A stretch of 56,857 nucleotides of DNA from Aeromonas taiwanensis (GCF_000820165.1 NZ_CDDD01000084.1:1-56857); one strand, 5' to 3'. Numbered from the stretch's first letter, positions 44,481-54,392 are shown. The notes: a model not told the origin generated them from the sequence alone. A program made the numbers and translations.

Positions 44481-44581
44481 CGACCGGCAACACTATGTTC
44501 AAGTCAGGACCCTGTTGAACCGAGTGGCCTTGCCCAAGCCCGCCTTGGGCAAGCCCTCTCTCACAAGATACGAGAAGCACC

Positions 44582-45712
44582 ATGTACCAACTCAATCTGG
44601 ATATCGCTCACTTCCTCGAGCACTACTGGCAGAAGCGCCCGCTCCTCATCAAGGGCGGTTTCACCGACTTTCAGGATCCCATCAGCCCGGACGAGCTGGC
44701 GGGGCTGGCCATGGAGGACGTGATCGAGTCGCGCCTGGTGACCCGCTTCAACAACAAATGGGAGGCATCCCACGGCCCCTTCGAATCCTATGATCACCTG
44801 GGCGAGGAGAACTGGACCGTGCTGGTGCAGGCCTGCAACCACTGGGTTCCCGAGGTACACGAGCTGGCGGTGCCGTTCCAGTTCATCCCGGGCTGGCGCT
44901 TTGACGATGTGATGGTGAGCTTCTCCACCCCTCATGGCGGCGTCGGCCCCCACATCGACAACTACGACGTCTTCATCACCCAGGGCCAGGGCAAACGCCA
45001 CTGGCGCGTGGGCGATGCCAAGCCGCTCAGCGAGTTCGCCGCCCACGCCGCCCTGCTGCACTGCGAGCCGTTCGAGGCGATCATCGACGTCATCATGGAG
45101 CCGGGCGACATCCTCTACATTCCGCCCGGATTCCCTCACGAGGGCTACGCCATCGAGCCCTCCCTGAACTTCTCCGTGGGCTTCCGCGCGCCTGACGCAA
45201 AAGCGCTTATCTCCTCCTTTGCCGATCACCTGATTGACAACGAGATGCGCACCGAGCGTTACGGCGACCCCGACCTCCAGCCTCGTTCCCGCCACGGCGA
45301 GATCCAGCCCTTTGAGCTGCACCGCCTGCGGGAGCTGATGCAGCAGGCCCTCGATGACGAGACCCTGTTCAAGGAGTGGTTTGGCACCATGATCTCCGAG
45401 GCCAAGCACGATCTGGACGTGAGCCCCATGGAGCCCGACTACAGCGCCGACGAAGTGGCCGACCTGCTGAGCCAGGGCGAGCCCGCCATCAAGGTGCCGG
45501 GGCTGCGCTCTGTCTGGTTCAGCGGCGAGAGCCGGACCTGTTACATCGATGGCGAGGCCTGGACCCTGCCGAGCGAGGATCCGGCCGCCATTTCGCTCCT
45601 GTGCGACAAGGACATCATTACCCAGGATGAGCTGGTGGAGCTCGCGGATCAGGCCGGCTTCCTGCAGCTGCTGACCCGGCTGGTCAACCGCGGCTACTGG
45701 TTCTTCGGCTAA
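44582..45712 (+). CDS. roxA: Ribosomal protein L16 arginine hydroxylase RoxA (YcfD)
   Basis: A 376-aa JmjC-type Fe(II)/2-oxoglutarate oxygenase that hydroxylates Arg81 of ribosomal protein L16. The N-terminus FLEHYWQKRPLLIKGGF is the cupin entry typical of RoxA. The iron triad is His124 and Asp126 in VGPHIDNYDVF plus His186 in PPGFPHEGYA. The C-terminal dimerisation and winged-helix part ends LVNRGYWFFG. In E. coli it lies downstream of purB-phoPQ; here phoPQ is absent from the interval. Confidence 0.96.
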   Translation: MYQLNLDIAHFLEHYWQKRPLLIKGGFTDFQDPISPDELAGLAMEDVIESRLVTRFNNKWEASHGPFESYDHLGEENWTVLVQACNHWVPEVHELAVPFQFIPGWRFDDVMVSFSTPHGGVGPHIDNYDVFITQGQGKRHWRVGDAKPLSEFAAHAALLHCEPFEAIIDVIMEPGDILYIPPGFPHEGYAIEPSLNFSVGFRAPDAKALISSFADHLIDNEMRTERYGDPDLQPRSRHGEIQPFELHRLRELMQQALDDETLFKEWFGTMISEAKHDLDVSPMEPDYSADEVADLLSQGEPAIKVPGLRSVWFSGESRTCYIDGEAWTLPSEDPAAISLLCDKDIITQDELVELADQAGFLQLLTRLVNRGYWFFG

Positions 45713-45729
45713 ACCGCCCAGACAACGAC

Positions 45730-45757
45730 AAGGCGCCGCTGGTGACAGCGGCGCCTT
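45730..45757 (+). terminator. Terminator of roxA
   Basis: AAGGCGCCGCT-GGTGAC-AGCGGCGCCTT followed by GTTACTTT. Confidence 0.8.
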
Positions 45758-46083
45758 GTTACTTTGCAGATCCCCTTTGTCGTCGCCTGTGCTGGCAACC
45801 GACGGCCCCCCCACTACACTTGGTGACGGTCGACCATGAAGCCCCCTGTCGCTCATGTCACCATGTTGGTTATTTAACAACATCCGAACGACACCCAAGT
45901 GGACACAGGGTGGGTACCAAATGAACCGGTACATGGAGGAACCAATTATTTTAGCCCGTAAAATCAACAGTGAGCGAAAACGTTATCTTTCAAAATGAGG
46001 CAGTTTTCACTCAAAACGTTGTTTCTGGATCATAAAAAGTATCCAAAAACTGGTGTATATTGCACGGCGGAAATTCCTTAACC
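45758..46083 (+). promoter_or_regulatory. Upstream control region of pykF
   Basis: This AT-rich region contains AAAACGTT as a direct repeat at 45977-45984 and 46013-46020, spaced 36 bp. TATATT at 46059-46064 preceded by TGG is a likely -10. A GGTGAC...GTCACC dyad lies near 45823-45863. The repeats might bind Cra or another glycolytic regulator, but they do not match the Cra consensus well. A 25-codon frame (45921-45998) is present without a good ribosome site. Confidence 0.45.
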
Positions 46084-47508
46084 ATGAAGACTGACATGAA
46101 AAAGACCAAAATCGTCTGCACCATCGGTCCCAAGACCGAATCCAAAGAAATGCTGGGCAAGATGCTGGATGCCGGCATGAACGTCATGCGCCTGAACTTC
46201 TCCCACGGCGATTACGCCGAGCACGGTGGTCGCATCAGCAACCTGCGCGCTGTCATGGCCGAAACCGGCAAGCAAGCAGCCATCCTGCTGGACACCAAGG
46301 GTCCGGAAATCCGCACCATCAAGCTGGAAGGCGGCAACGACGTCTCCCTGGTCGCCGGCCAGACCTTCACCTTCACCACCGACCAGACCGTGGTTGGCAA
46401 CAAAGACAAAGTGGCCGTCACCTATGCCGGCTTCGCCAGCGACCTGCGCGTCGGCAACCGCATCCTGGTTGACGACGGCCTGATCGGTCTGGACGTCATC
46501 GAGATCACCGAGCGCGAAGTGATCTGTAAAGTGCTGAACAACGGCGATCTGGGCGAGAACAAGGGCATCAACCTGCCTGGCGTCTCCATCAAGCTGCCGG
46601 CCCTGGCCGAGAAAGACAAGCGCGATCTCATCTTCGGTTGCGAGCAGGGCGTCGACTTCGTTGCTGCTTCCTTCATCCGCAAGAAAGAAGACGTGCTGGA
46701 AATCCGTGAGCACCTGAAGGCCCACGGCGGCGAGAACATCCAGATCATCTCCAAGATCGAAAACCAGGAAGGCCTGGACAACTTCGACGAGATCCTGGCT
46801 GTCTCCGACGGCATCATGGTCGCCCGTGGCGACATGGGTGTGGAAATCCCGGTTGAAGAAGTTATCTTCGCCCAGAAGATGATCATCGAGAAGTGCAACA
46901 AGGCGCGTAAAGTGGTTATCACCGCGACCCAGATGCTGGACTCCATGATCAAGAACCCGCGTCCGACCCGCGCCGAAGCCGGCGACGTGGCCAACGCCAT
47001 CCTGGACGGTACCGATGCGGTCATGCTGTCCGGCGAATCCGCCAAGGGCAAGTACCCGCTGGAAGCCGTGACCATCATGGCCACCATCTGCGAGCGTACT
47101 GACTCCGTGATGCCGTCCAACCTGTCTGCTGCCAACGACAGCAACAAGCTGCGCATCACCGAAGCGGTATGTAAAGGTGCGGTCGAGACCTCCGAGAAGC
47201 TGGATGCCCCGCTGATCGTGGTCGCCACCGAAGGCGGCAAGTCTGCCAAGGCCATCCGCAAGTACTTCCCGAAAGCCTGGATCCTGGCCATCACCACCAA
47301 CAAGAAGACCGCTGCCCAGCTGGTACTGACCAAGGGTGTGGTGACTCACGTGGTTGACTCCATCGCCTCCACCGACGATTTCTATCGCATCGGCAAAGAA
47401 GCCGCGCTGGAAATCGGCATGGGCGTGAAGGGTGACGTGGTTGTCATGGTCTCCGGTGCCCTGGTACCGAGCGGTACCACCAACACCGCCTCCGTTCACG
47501 TGCTGTAA
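46084..47508 (+). CDS. pykF: Pyruvate kinase I
   Basis: A 474-aa glycolytic enzyme (PEP plus ADP to pyruvate plus ATP), the fructose-1,6-bisphosphate-activated PykF type. It has [75 protein letters not shown] (catalytic Lys region) and [19 protein letters not shown], ending [18 protein letters not shown]. It tracks E. coli PykF almost residue for residue. The start may be ATG 46084 (MKTDMKKTK) or ATG 46096 (MKKTK, the E. coli start); neither has a clear ribosome site. A strong terminator follows. Confidence 0.98.
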   Translation: MKTDMKKTKIVCTIGPKTESKEMLGKMLDAGMNVMRLNFSHGDYAEHGGRISNLRAVMAETGKQAAILLDTKGPEIRTIKLEGGNDVSLVAGQTFTFTTDQTVVGNKDKVAVTYAGFASDLRVGNRILVDDGLIGLDVIEITEREVICKVLNNGDLGENKGINLPGVSIKLPALAEKDKRDLIFGCEQGVDFVAASFIRKKEDVLEIREHLKAHGGENIQIISKIENQEGLDNFDEILAVSDGIMVARGDMGVEIPVEEVIFAQKMIIEKCNKARKVVITATQMLDSMIKNPRPTRAEAGDVANAILDGTDAVMLSGESAKGKYPLEAVTIMATICERTDSVMPSNLSAANDSNKLRITEAVCKGAVETSEKLDAPLIVVATEGGKSAKAIRKYFPKAWILAITTNKKTAAQLVLTKGVVTHVVDSIASTDDFYRIGKEAALEIGMGVKGDVVVMVSGALVPSGTTNTASVHVL

Positions 47509-47525
47509 GTACGCCTGAACCGATG

Positions 47526-47555
47526 AAACGGCGCCACGAGGCGCCGTTTTTTTTT
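47526..47555 (+). terminator. Terminator of pykF
   Basis: AAACGGCGCC-ACGA-GGCGCCGTTT with a run of nine or more T. Confidence 0.95.
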
Positions 47556-47656
47556 CTCTTTCCCCCTGCAGCCCTTCTTGTACCGGTGCTAGAATCCACG
47601 CGGATTTTCCCCTGGTGGAAAATCACCCGAACCTCGCATATACACCCGGACGTTTT

Positions 47657-50600
47657 ATGTTCTCTACACGATTCAAAAGAGCCTCGGCCGCCCTGTTGCC
47701 GCTGCTCTGTTTACTCATCACACTCGGCTCCCCGACGGCGATGGCGCAAGAGCTGCCTCAGCGCGCCACCGTACAGCGGGCCATCGATGCCCTCGGCAAG
47801 GCGGAGACCGTCAGCCAGCAGGCAGACCAGAAGTTCCTGACGGACACCCTCTCCCTGCTCGACAGCATCGACAAGGAGAAGATCAAGGCCAAAAGCCTGA
47901 GCGAGCGCATCCGCTCCCTGCCGTCCGAGCTCAAGGATATCAGCACCAAACTCGATGCCCTGACCCAGGGCAAGAGCCTGGAACAGCTGAAGAGCGAATA
48001 CGCCAGCATGAGCCTGAACGAGCTGGAGAGCCGTCAGCCCGATGTGCTGGCCAACATGCAGGCTGCCCAGGAAGCCATCGGCGCCATCGCAAGCCGCCTC
48101 ACCAGCCTGCAGACCCTGCCGGAACGGGCCCAGGCCAGCATGAGCCGGGCCTACCAGCGCAGCCAGGAGATCCGCACCCGCCTCAGCGCCGGTGACGGGG
48201 TAAGCAGCGCCGAGAAGATGAAGCTCAATACCGAGCTGGCCCTGCTGGATCTGCAGCTGGCCAACCTGCAGAAGGAGCTGGACAACCGCACCAGCATGCA
48301 GGATCTGGCAATCAAGCAGCGCGACTACCAGGGGGCGCGCCTCGCGAGCGAAGAGCAGAAACTCCAGGTGCTGCAGGAGCAGAGCAGCGCCAAGCGCCTG
48401 GGTGACACCGAGAAGACCGCAGAGCAGACCGGTGAGCTGGTCGCCACCGAGGACAACCCTCTGGTGCAGAAAGAGCAGGAGATCAACCACCAGCTCAGCC
48501 AGCAGCTCATCAGCGCCACCACCAACCTCAACTCCCTCGCCCAGAAGAATCTGCAGGCCAAGAGCTGGCTGGAGCGCGGCACCCAGACCGAGCGCAACCT
48601 CAACGAACAGGTACAGATGCTCAAGGGCAACCTGCTGCTGTCGCGCATCCTCTACCAGCTCTACCAGCAGCTGGAAGCCGTCCCCTCCACCCTGGTGAAA
48701 AACCTGGAGGAGCAGATCGCCGACCTGCATCTGGCCCAGTTCGAACTGAGTCAGCAGCGTGACCAGCTGTTCCAGAAGAACCTGTATCTGGACAACCTGA
48801 TCGCCAGCAGCGGCGAGACGGTGAGCGAGGAGGACAGGGCAAACCTGGCCAAGCTGATCGACACGCGCGTCAGCCTGCTGGACCAGCTCAACCGCCAGAT
48901 GGATGCCCAGCTGACCAACGCCATCAGCCTGCAACTGACCCAGCAGCAGCTGACCCGGGTCTATGCCTCCATCGAATTCACCCTGCAACAGCACATCTTC
49001 TGGGTGAGCAGCAACAAGCCCATCGACGGCAAGTGGTTCTTCAGCTGGCCTGCGCTGGCCTACAAACAGGCTTCCGACTGGGTACTCAAACCTGACTGGA
49101 GCGGTTGGGGCGACATGCTGCTGCCCATCTCCCTGCTCGCCCTGCCGCTGCTGTTGATCGGGGGGCTGCTGATGTGGAAACGGTCGGCCCTGCTCGAGCG
49201 CCAGAAGCGGATCGCCAAGGATCTGGGGCGCTTCCGCCAGGACAGCCAGTGGCACACCCCTCGCGCCCTGCTCTATACCGTGTTGCAGCGCCTGCCGGGC
49301 AGCCTCTTCATCCTGGCCGCCGGTCTGCTGCTCACCTACTGCGGATTGCTGAGCCCGCGTCTCATCTTCCAGATCACCCTGAACCTGGCACTCGGCTACC
49401 TGGTGTTCAGCGTCTACCTGTCGGTGATGCGCCCGAGTGGTATCGGCGAGACCCACTTCCGCATCCCCCGTGACGAGTTGCAGGCCAAACGCAACAGCAT
49501 GCGCTACCTCTGGCTGCCCCTGCTGCCCCTCATCATGCTCTCGACCAAGGCGGTGGTGGAACCCTCCACCCTTGGCAACGACGTGATCGGCCAGGTGCTG
49601 ACCCTGGTCCTGCTGGGCCTGACTGCCTACCTGATCTTCCCCATCTCCCGCGCCCGCATCAAGGGCGAGGCGAGCATGCAGAAGTCCCTCGTCGCCATGG
49701 CCCTGGCCCTGGCACCGGTGGCGCTCATCGTGCTGGTAGGCCTGGGTTACTACTACACCGCATTGAAGCTGACCGGCCGCCTGATCGAGTCCTTCTACCT
49801 CCTCATCATCTGGGGCCTGGTCTATCGCACCGCCTTGCGTGGTCTTGAGCTCGCGGCCCGTCGCCTCGCCTACCGCCGTGCGGTGGCCAAGCGCGAGCAC
49901 AAGAGTCAGGAAGATGCAGAAGGCGGTGAAACCATCGAAGAGCAGCCCATGGATCTGGAAGAGGTCAGCCAGCAGTCCCTGCGTCTGACCCGCATCATGT
50001 TGCTGCTGGTGTTCGGCGTCGCCTTCTACTGGCTCTGGTCCGATCTGGTGGCGATCTTCTCCTACCTCGACAGCATGGTGCTGTGGCACAAGAGCGAAGG
50101 GACCGGTGCCAACGCCGTCCTCTTCCCCATCAGCCTGAGCGACGTGCTGATCGGTCTCCTCCTGCTGGGGGGCGCCCTGTCCCTGGCCCGCAACCTGCCG
50201 GGTCTCCTGGAGGTGCTGGTACTGTCCAGGCTGAACCTGGCCCAGGGCACCGCTTACGCCATCACCACCATGCTCAACTATGTGCTGATCGGTGTCGGCT
50301 CCCTGGTGGCACTCTCCATGATGGGTGTCCAGTGGGACAAGCTGCAGTGGGTTGCGGGGGGTCTGTCCGTCGGTATCGGTTTTGGCATGAAGGAGATCCT
50401 CTCCAACTTCGTCTCGGGCATCATCATCCTGTTCGAGCGTCCGGTACGGATCGGTGACACCGTCACCATCGGCACCTTCTCGGGCACCGTCTCCAAGATC
50501 CGCATCCGCGCCACCACCCTGACCGACTTCGACCGCAAGGAAGTGATCATCCCGAACCAGCAATTGATGACGGAACGGCTGATCAACTGGTCCCTGAGTG

Positions 50601-50968
50601 ACACCATTACCCGTGTCATCGTGAAGGTCGGGGTAGCCTATGGCTCGGATCTGGAGCTGACCCGCAAGCTGCTCAATCAGGCCGCCATGGAGAACAGCCG
50701 GGTCCTGAAGGATCCCGAACCCATCGTCTACTTCCTCACCTTCGGGCCCAGCACCCTGGATCACGAGCTGCGCTTCTTCGTGAGCGAACTGGGGGATCGC
50801 AACCCGGCCATCGACGAGCTGAACCGCCGCATCGACGTGCTGTTCCGCGAGCACGGCATCGAGATCGCGTTCAACCAGATGGACGTCTACATCAAGAACA
50901 TGCAGGGAGAAGAGCAGAAGGTGGAGTCCCGTCCGGCCCTGCCGCCGGCGGAGAATCCCTCCGCCTGA
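47657..50968 (+). CDS. mscK: Mechanosensitive channel MscK (KefA)
   Basis: A 1103-aa potassium-dependent mechanosensitive channel relieving hypo-osmotic shock. Signal peptide MFSTRFKRASAALLPLLCLL to AMA-QEL (about 1-30); a long periplasmic helical domain to about 480 with coiled coils; about eight accessory transmembrane helices (from SGWGDMLLPISLLALPLLLI); then the MscS core with pore helix AGGLSVGIGFGMKEILSNFV and beta domain FERPVRIGDTVTIGTFSGTV, KIRIRATTLTDFDRKEVIIP. Phrases such as FWVSSNKPIDGKWF and ADLHLAQFELSQQRDQLFQ point to MscK rather than MscM. ATG 47657 is preferred since it begins the signal peptide. Confidence 0.94.
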   Translation: MFSTRFKRASAALLPLLCLLITLGSPTAMAQELPQRATVQRAIDALGKAETVSQQADQKFLTDTLSLLDSIDKEKIKAKSLSERIRSLPSELKDISTKLDALTQGKSLEQLKSEYASMSLNELESRQPDVLANMQAAQEAIGAIASRLTSLQTLPERAQASMSRAYQRSQEIRTRLSAGDGVSSAEKMKLNTELALLDLQLANLQKELDNRTSMQDLAIKQRDYQGARLASEEQKLQVLQEQSSAKRLGDTEKTAEQTGELVATEDNPLVQKEQEINHQLSQQLISATTNLNSLAQKNLQAKSWLERGTQTERNLNEQVQMLKGNLLLSRILYQLYQQLEAVPSTLVKNLEEQIADLHLAQFELSQQRDQLFQKNLYLDNLIASSGETVSEEDRANLAKLIDTRVSLLDQLNRQMDAQLTNAISLQLTQQQLTRVYASIEFTLQQHIFWVSSNKPIDGKWFFSWPALAYKQASDWVLKPDWSGWGDMLLPISLLALPLLLIGGLLMWKRSALLERQKRIAKDLGRFRQDSQWHTPRALLYTVLQRLPGSLFILAAGLLLTYCGLLSPRLIFQITLNLALGYLVFSVYLSVMRPSGIGETHFRIPRDELQAKRNSMRYLWLPLLPLIMLSTKAVVEPSTLGNDVIGQVLTLVLLGLTAYLIFPISRARIKGEASMQKSLVAMALALAPVALIVLVGLGYYYTALKLTGRLIESFYLLIIWGLVYRTALRGLELAARRLAYRRAVAKREHKSQEDAEGGETIEEQPMDLEEVSQQSLRLTRIMLLLVFGVAFYWLWSDLVAIFSYLDSMVLWHKSEGTGANAVLFPISLSDVLIGLLLLGGALSLARNLPGLLEVLVLSRLNLAQGTAYAITTMLNYVLIGVGSLVALSMMGVQWDKLQWVAGGLSVGIGFGMKEILSNFVSGIIILFERPVRIGDTVTIGTFSGTVSKIRIRATTLTDFDRKEVIIPNQQLMTERLINWSLSDTITRVIVKVGVAYGSDLELTRKLLNQAAMENSRVLKDPEPIVYFLTFGPSTLDHELRFFVSELGDRNPAIDELNRRIDVLFREHGIEIAFNQMDVYIKNMQGEEQKVESRPALPPAENPSA

Positions 50969-50983
50969 TCCCGCTCTCTTGCA

Positions 50984-51012
50984 CAGGCCCCGTCATGGGG
51001 CCTGTTTTTTTT
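50984..51012 (+). terminator. Terminator of mscK
   Basis: CAGGCCCC-GTCAT-GGGGCCTGTTTTTTTT. Confidence 0.95.
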
Positions 51013-51090
51013 CGTCCCCGCCCACGCCTTGAAAGCACAGAGAGTCCCCCAATATAGGGAAGACAACGGACTGTCATCCCGAGGAACCTT

Positions 51091-51699
51091 ATGGACTCTC
51101 TCTATGCCGTGGTGCTCTTTGCCATCTCGGCATCGGTCACCCCGGGGCCGAACAACATCATGGTGATGAGCGCCGGTGCCAGCTTCGGGGTCAGGAAGAG
51201 CCTGCCGCTGCTCATGGGGATCTGCGTCGGCTTCACCCTGATGCTGTTGCTGGTGGGCCTCGGCTTCGGCCAGCTCTTTACCCTCTTCCCCGACCTGCAC
51301 CTCTTCATCAAGTGCGCGGGCACCCTCTACCTGCTCTATCTGGCCTGGCTCATCGCCCGCTCGGCGGGCGAGGTGACGGGGAGCACTCAGGCCCGCCCCC
51401 TCGGCTTCTTCAAGGGCGCCCTGTTCCAGTGGGTCAATGCCAAGGCCTGGGTGGTCGCCACCGGCGCCATCGCCGCCTTCACCAGCGCGGGAGCCGGGTT
51501 CCACCAGCAGAACCTGACCATCGCCCTGACCTTCTTCATCGTCTCGTTCCCGAGCGTCGGGCTCTGGCTCCTGTGCGGGGCCCTGCTCAAGCGCTGGCTG
51601 GCGAGCCCCCTTGCCCGCCGCCGCTTCAACCTGGTCATGGCCACCCTGCTGGCGCTCTCCGTGGTGCCCGTCATCCAGGAGATCCTGACCCACATCTGA
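51091..51699 (+). CDS. LysE/RhtB-family amino-acid exporter
   Basis: A 202-aa inner-membrane protein with six hydrophobic segments. The N-terminal family signature is SASVTPGPNNIMVMSAGASF followed by GVRKSLPLLMGICVGF, and there is a central FQWVNAKAWVVATGAIAAF. It resembles the YeaS/CysteineO-acetylserine-type LysE proteins (for example EamB). The exported amino acid cannot be told from sequence. GAGGAACC precedes the ATG. 72 bp separate it from the lactonase gene on the same strand, with no terminator between. Confidence 0.9.
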   Translation: MDSLYAVVLFAISASVTPGPNNIMVMSAGASFGVRKSLPLLMGICVGFTLMLLLVGLGFGQLFTLFPDLHLFIKCAGTLYLLYLAWLIARSAGEVTGSTQARPLGFFKGALFQWVNAKAWVVATGAIAAFTSAGAGFHQQNLTIALTFFIVSFPSVGLWLLCGALLKRWLASPLARRRFNLVMATLLALSVVPVIQEILTHI

Positions 51700-51771
51700 T
51701 ATCCTGCGGCGGGAAAGCCCCCGCCTTCTCCTACTTCATCCCGACGGATGGCCGTCGCCAAGGAGCATGTA

Positions 51772-52782
51772 ATGCAACAAGTGGTTTATGTGGCCAACCC
51801 GGTGAGCGGGTTGATCCATGTGTTTCAGCTGGCGGAGGGAGAGCTGCTGCCGCTGCAGGAGGTGCAGACCGGCGGCGAGGTGCAGCCCCTGGTCATAAGC
51901 CCCGACAGGCGCTGGATCCACGCCGGAGTACGCCCCGACTTTCGGGTGTTGAGCTACCCCATCGCAGCGGACGGCCGGCTGGGGACGCCGACCTCGGCAC
52001 CGCTGCTCGGCAGCGCCTCCCACACCTGCACCGATGGGAGCGGCCGCCTCTTCTTCGCCGCCTCCTACGCCTTCAACCATGCCAGCGTGTCGCGCATGGA
52101 CGAGCAAGGTCGGATGCAGCCCCCTCACCAGTGCCTCGACGGCCTGATGGCGGCCCACTCGGTGACGTGGCTGGCGGGGCATGACGGTGAACCGGAGCTG
52201 CTGGTCGCCTGCCTGAAGGAAGACGCCATCCGCCGCTTCACTCTAACGGAAGACAGGCTGACCCCCCACCCCCTCGGGGATCTGCACACCGCCCAAGGCG
52301 CAGGCCCCCGCCATCTGGCGCTGCACCCGACCAACGGCGATCTCTACTGCCTCAATGAGCTCGACGGCACCCTCAATCGCTACCACAGGGAGGCGGACGG
52401 CCGCATCGAGGCCCGCCAGAGCCTGGACATGCTTCCCCCCGGCTATGAGGGCGAGCGCTGGGGAGCGGACCTGCACCTGACCCCGGACGGTCGCTTCCTC
52501 TACACCAGCGAGCGGGCCAGCAGCCTGCTCACCCTGTTCGGGATCGATGCCCGGGACGGTGCCCTCACATCCCTCGCCCACTTCCCGACCGAGGCCTGCC
52601 CCCGCGGCTTTGCCATCGACCATGGCGGCCGCTGGCTCATCGCCACCGGACAGCAGTCCGATCAGGTGGCCGTGCACCGCATCGACCCCGAGAGTGGGCA
52701 GCTGACCCTGGCCTCCCGCCAGCCCGTGGGCAAGGGGGCCATGTGGGTGAGGGTTCTGGATCTCGCCGGGCGCCCCGCCTGA
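51772..52782 (+). CDS. pgl: 6-phosphogluconolactonase, seven-bladed propeller type
   Basis: A 336-aa cytoplasmic lactonase of the E. coli Pgl (YbhE) family, second step of the oxidative pentose-phosphate pathway. It begins MQQVVYVANPVSGLIHVFQL, and has repeated propeller-blade phrases such as LVISPDRRWIHAGVRPDFRV, GPRHLALHPTNGDLYCLNEL and WGADLHLTPDGRFLYTSERA, plus TEACPRGFAIDHGGRWLIAT. The ATG at 51772 is picked because AAGGAG lies eight bases upstream; eight extra codons are open before it. Confidence 0.95.
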   Translation: MQQVVYVANPVSGLIHVFQLAEGELLPLQEVQTGGEVQPLVISPDRRWIHAGVRPDFRVLSYPIAADGRLGTPTSAPLLGSASHTCTDGSGRLFFAASYAFNHASVSRMDEQGRMQPPHQCLDGLMAAHSVTWLAGHDGEPELLVACLKEDAIRRFTLTEDRLTPHPLGDLHTAQGAGPRHLALHPTNGDLYCLNELDGTLNRYHREADGRIEARQSLDMLPPGYEGERWGADLHLTPDGRFLYTSERASSLLTLFGIDARDGALTSLAHFPTEACPRGFAIDHGGRWLIATGQQSDQVAVHRIDPESGQLTLASRQPVGKGAMWVRVLDLAGRPA

Positions 52783-52790
52783 ACGGCCTT

Positions 52791-52824
52791 AAAAAAACAG
52801 GCGGCGCTCATGGAGCGCCGCCTG
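52791..52824. terminator. Terminator between pgl and the SYLF gene
   Basis: CAGGCGGCGCTC-ATG-GAGCGCCGCCTG with an A-run on the left, giving a T-run for the minus-strand gene; the stem also closes pgl. Confidence 0.85.
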
Positions 52825-52849
52825 GGAGGTGGACCGGGCCATCCGGCCC

Positions 52850-53425
52850 TCACTTGCCGTTGAGATTATCATCAGGCCAGTACTTGTAACCCTGCAGGGT
52901 GGCCTGCGCCGCCAGCCCCTGCTCGGTCAGCTGGTACACCTTCACCCGCTGGAAGTCGGCGTTGGCCGCCTCGCTGACCACCACCTTGCCATCGTCAGCT
53001 GCCTTGGCCGCCAGGTCGGCCTGGGCGCCGGCATCGAAGCCCGAGGTGATGAAGCGATCCAGCGCGGCGGTCTCGTTGAAGATGATCAACGCCTTGAACT
53101 GCTTGATCCCGAGGCCCACCCCGAAACCGGCGGTGGCCATCTTCATGTAGGTGTCGCGACCGGTTCTGTTGTCCCGCAGAACCCCGTACCCGCTCCCCGC
53201 ACTGAGGAGAAAGAGGTTGTTGTTCAAGTTGCTAAAGACCGCATAGCCCTTGGCACGGCTCACCTCCTGCCTGATGGCAGGCTTCTGGCCATACAGGGCC
53301 GAGAGCGTCTCCTGACGCATCTGCAAGATGCTGTTGCGCTGCTCGCTCGGGGTGTCCCCTTTCGCTGAGCATCCCGCCAGCACCAACACGATCAACAGTT
53401 GGCTCCAGAACTGCAATTGACGCAT
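52850..53425 (-). CDS. SYLF-domain (YSC84-like) lipoprotein
   Basis: A 191-aa protein with a lipoprotein signal (LLIVLVLAGC, lipobox Cys19). The SYLF domain follows from about residue 60: KGYAVFSNLNNNLFLLSAGS, GYGVLRDNRTGRDTYMKMAT and AGFGVGLGIKQFKALIIFNE, FITSGFDAGAQADLAAKAAD. SYLF domains bind phosphoinositide-like lipids in eukaryotes; the bacterial lipoproteins are of unknown function, with proposed envelope stress roles. It is convergent with pgl, sharing a terminator. Inner or outer membrane placement cannot be told; position +2 is Ser, favouring the outer membrane. Confidence 0.9.
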   Translation of the reverse strand: MRQLQFWSQLLIVLVLAGCSAKGDTPSEQRNSILQMRQETLSALYGQKPAIRQEVSRAKGYAVFSNLNNNLFLLSAGSGYGVLRDNRTGRDTYMKMATAGFGVGLGIKQFKALIIFNETAALDRFITSGFDAGAQADLAAKAADDGKVVVSEAANADFQRVKVYQLTEQGLAAQATLQGYKYWPDDNLNGK

Positions 53426-53513
53426 ATCTTCACTCCTTGTTGTATTGATTCGCGGGACACCGAGCCCGGGCGGGTAGCGTCACATCTGACCAGTATATCC
53501 TATCCGGGTCCCC

Positions 53514-54254
53514 TCACCCCTTGGTCACCTCCCCGAGGAAGTCGATGAAGCGGCGCCAGGATTTCGCATCCGCGTCGGCACGGTAGTTGTCCGAGCCAAA
53601 GACGCTGAAGGCGTGGGGGGCGCCGCTGTAGCTTGTCGCCTCGTGCTTCACCCCGGCGCTCTCCAGCTCGCCGACAAGCGCCGCAAACTGCCCGAGGGAC
53701 ACCGCCTCGTCAGCGCTGCCGTGCTGGATCAACAGCGTCCCCTTCGCCTGCCGGTAATCTTGTCCGGCCGGAGTCTCGAGCCCGCCGTGCACGCTCACCA
53801 CTCCCTTGAGATCCGCCCCGCTGCGCGCCAGCTCCAGCACGGCGGCGCCGCCAAAGCAGTAACCGAGCGCCACCGCATTGTCGAGCCGCCCCCCCTGCTT
53901 ACCGGCTTCGGCCAGCCCCCCCTGCAACAGCTTGCGCATTTTGGCTCTGTCCTGATAGAGGGCACCGGTCAGCTTCTTCTTCTCCTCCATGGCGGTCGGC
54001 CTCACCCCTGCACCGAACAAGTCCACCGCGAAGACACTGTAACCAAGCGCCACCAGCATCTCGGCCCGCTTGATCTCGTAGCCGTTCAGCCCGTCCCAGT
54101 CGTGCACCAGCAGCACCAGGGGCGCCTGCTTGTCGGCGGCCGCCAAGTAATACCCCTCGAACGGCTGGCCTTCGACCTCGTAGCGCACAGCGCCCGCCTC
54201 GGCCGCGCCGCTGCCCATCAGCCCCAACAGGGCCAGCATCCATGCCTTCTTCAT
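53514..54254 (-). CDS. Dienelactone hydrolase family protein, secreted
   Basis: A 246-aa alpha/beta-hydrolase with a cleavable signal peptide (MKKAWMLALLGLMGSGAAEA, cut before GA). It has VLLVHDWDGLNGYEIKRAEM, the nucleophile elbow VALGYCFGGAAVLELARSG with Cys as the DLH nucleophile, the acid in SADEAVS, and the His in YSGAPHAFSVFG. The ATG at 54254 begins the signal peptide; the open frame extends 33 codons upstream without a ribosome site. The periplasmic location is inferred from the signal peptide. The substrate is unknown. Confidence 0.88.
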   Translation of the reverse strand: MKKAWMLALLGLMGSGAAEAGAVRYEVEGQPFEGYYLAAADKQAPLVLLVHDWDGLNGYEIKRAEMLVALGYSVFAVDLFGAGVRPTAMEEKKKLTGALYQDRAKMRKLLQGGLAEAGKQGGRLDNAVALGYCFGGAAVLELARSGADLKGVVSVHGGLETPAGQDYRQAKGTLLIQHGSADEAVSLGQFAALVGELESAGVKHEATSYSGAPHAFSVFGSDNYRADADAKSWRRFIDFLGEVTKG

Positions 54255-54335
54255 CGCCTGTTCCTCTACCTGTGAACGATGCTCCTGATTGTAGCCGCTT
54301 GAGATGGATAGCCCGGGGTCAGTGGTGACGCCAGC

Positions 54336-54370
54336 AAAAAAGAGAGAGGCCACCCGAAGGTGGCCTCTTG
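54336..54370 (-). terminator. Hairpin between uraA and the dienelactone hydrolase gene
   Basis: AGAGGCCACC-CGAA-GGTGGCCTCT with AAAAAA at 54336-54341, i.e. a T-run on the minus strand, ending the uraA transcript 23 bases after its stop. Confidence 0.9.
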
Positions 54371-54392
54371 TCGAATAAAGGAGTGACGACGC

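Noticed and set aside
45921..45998. 25-codon leader peptide before pykF
   Set aside because: No ribosome binding site and no biased codon run; probably chance.
47711..50854. 1047-codon open frame on the minus strand opposite mscK
   Set aside because: Again a shadow of a long GC-rich gene; composition is Gln/Gly/Ala/Leu-rich nonsense with no domain or start signal.
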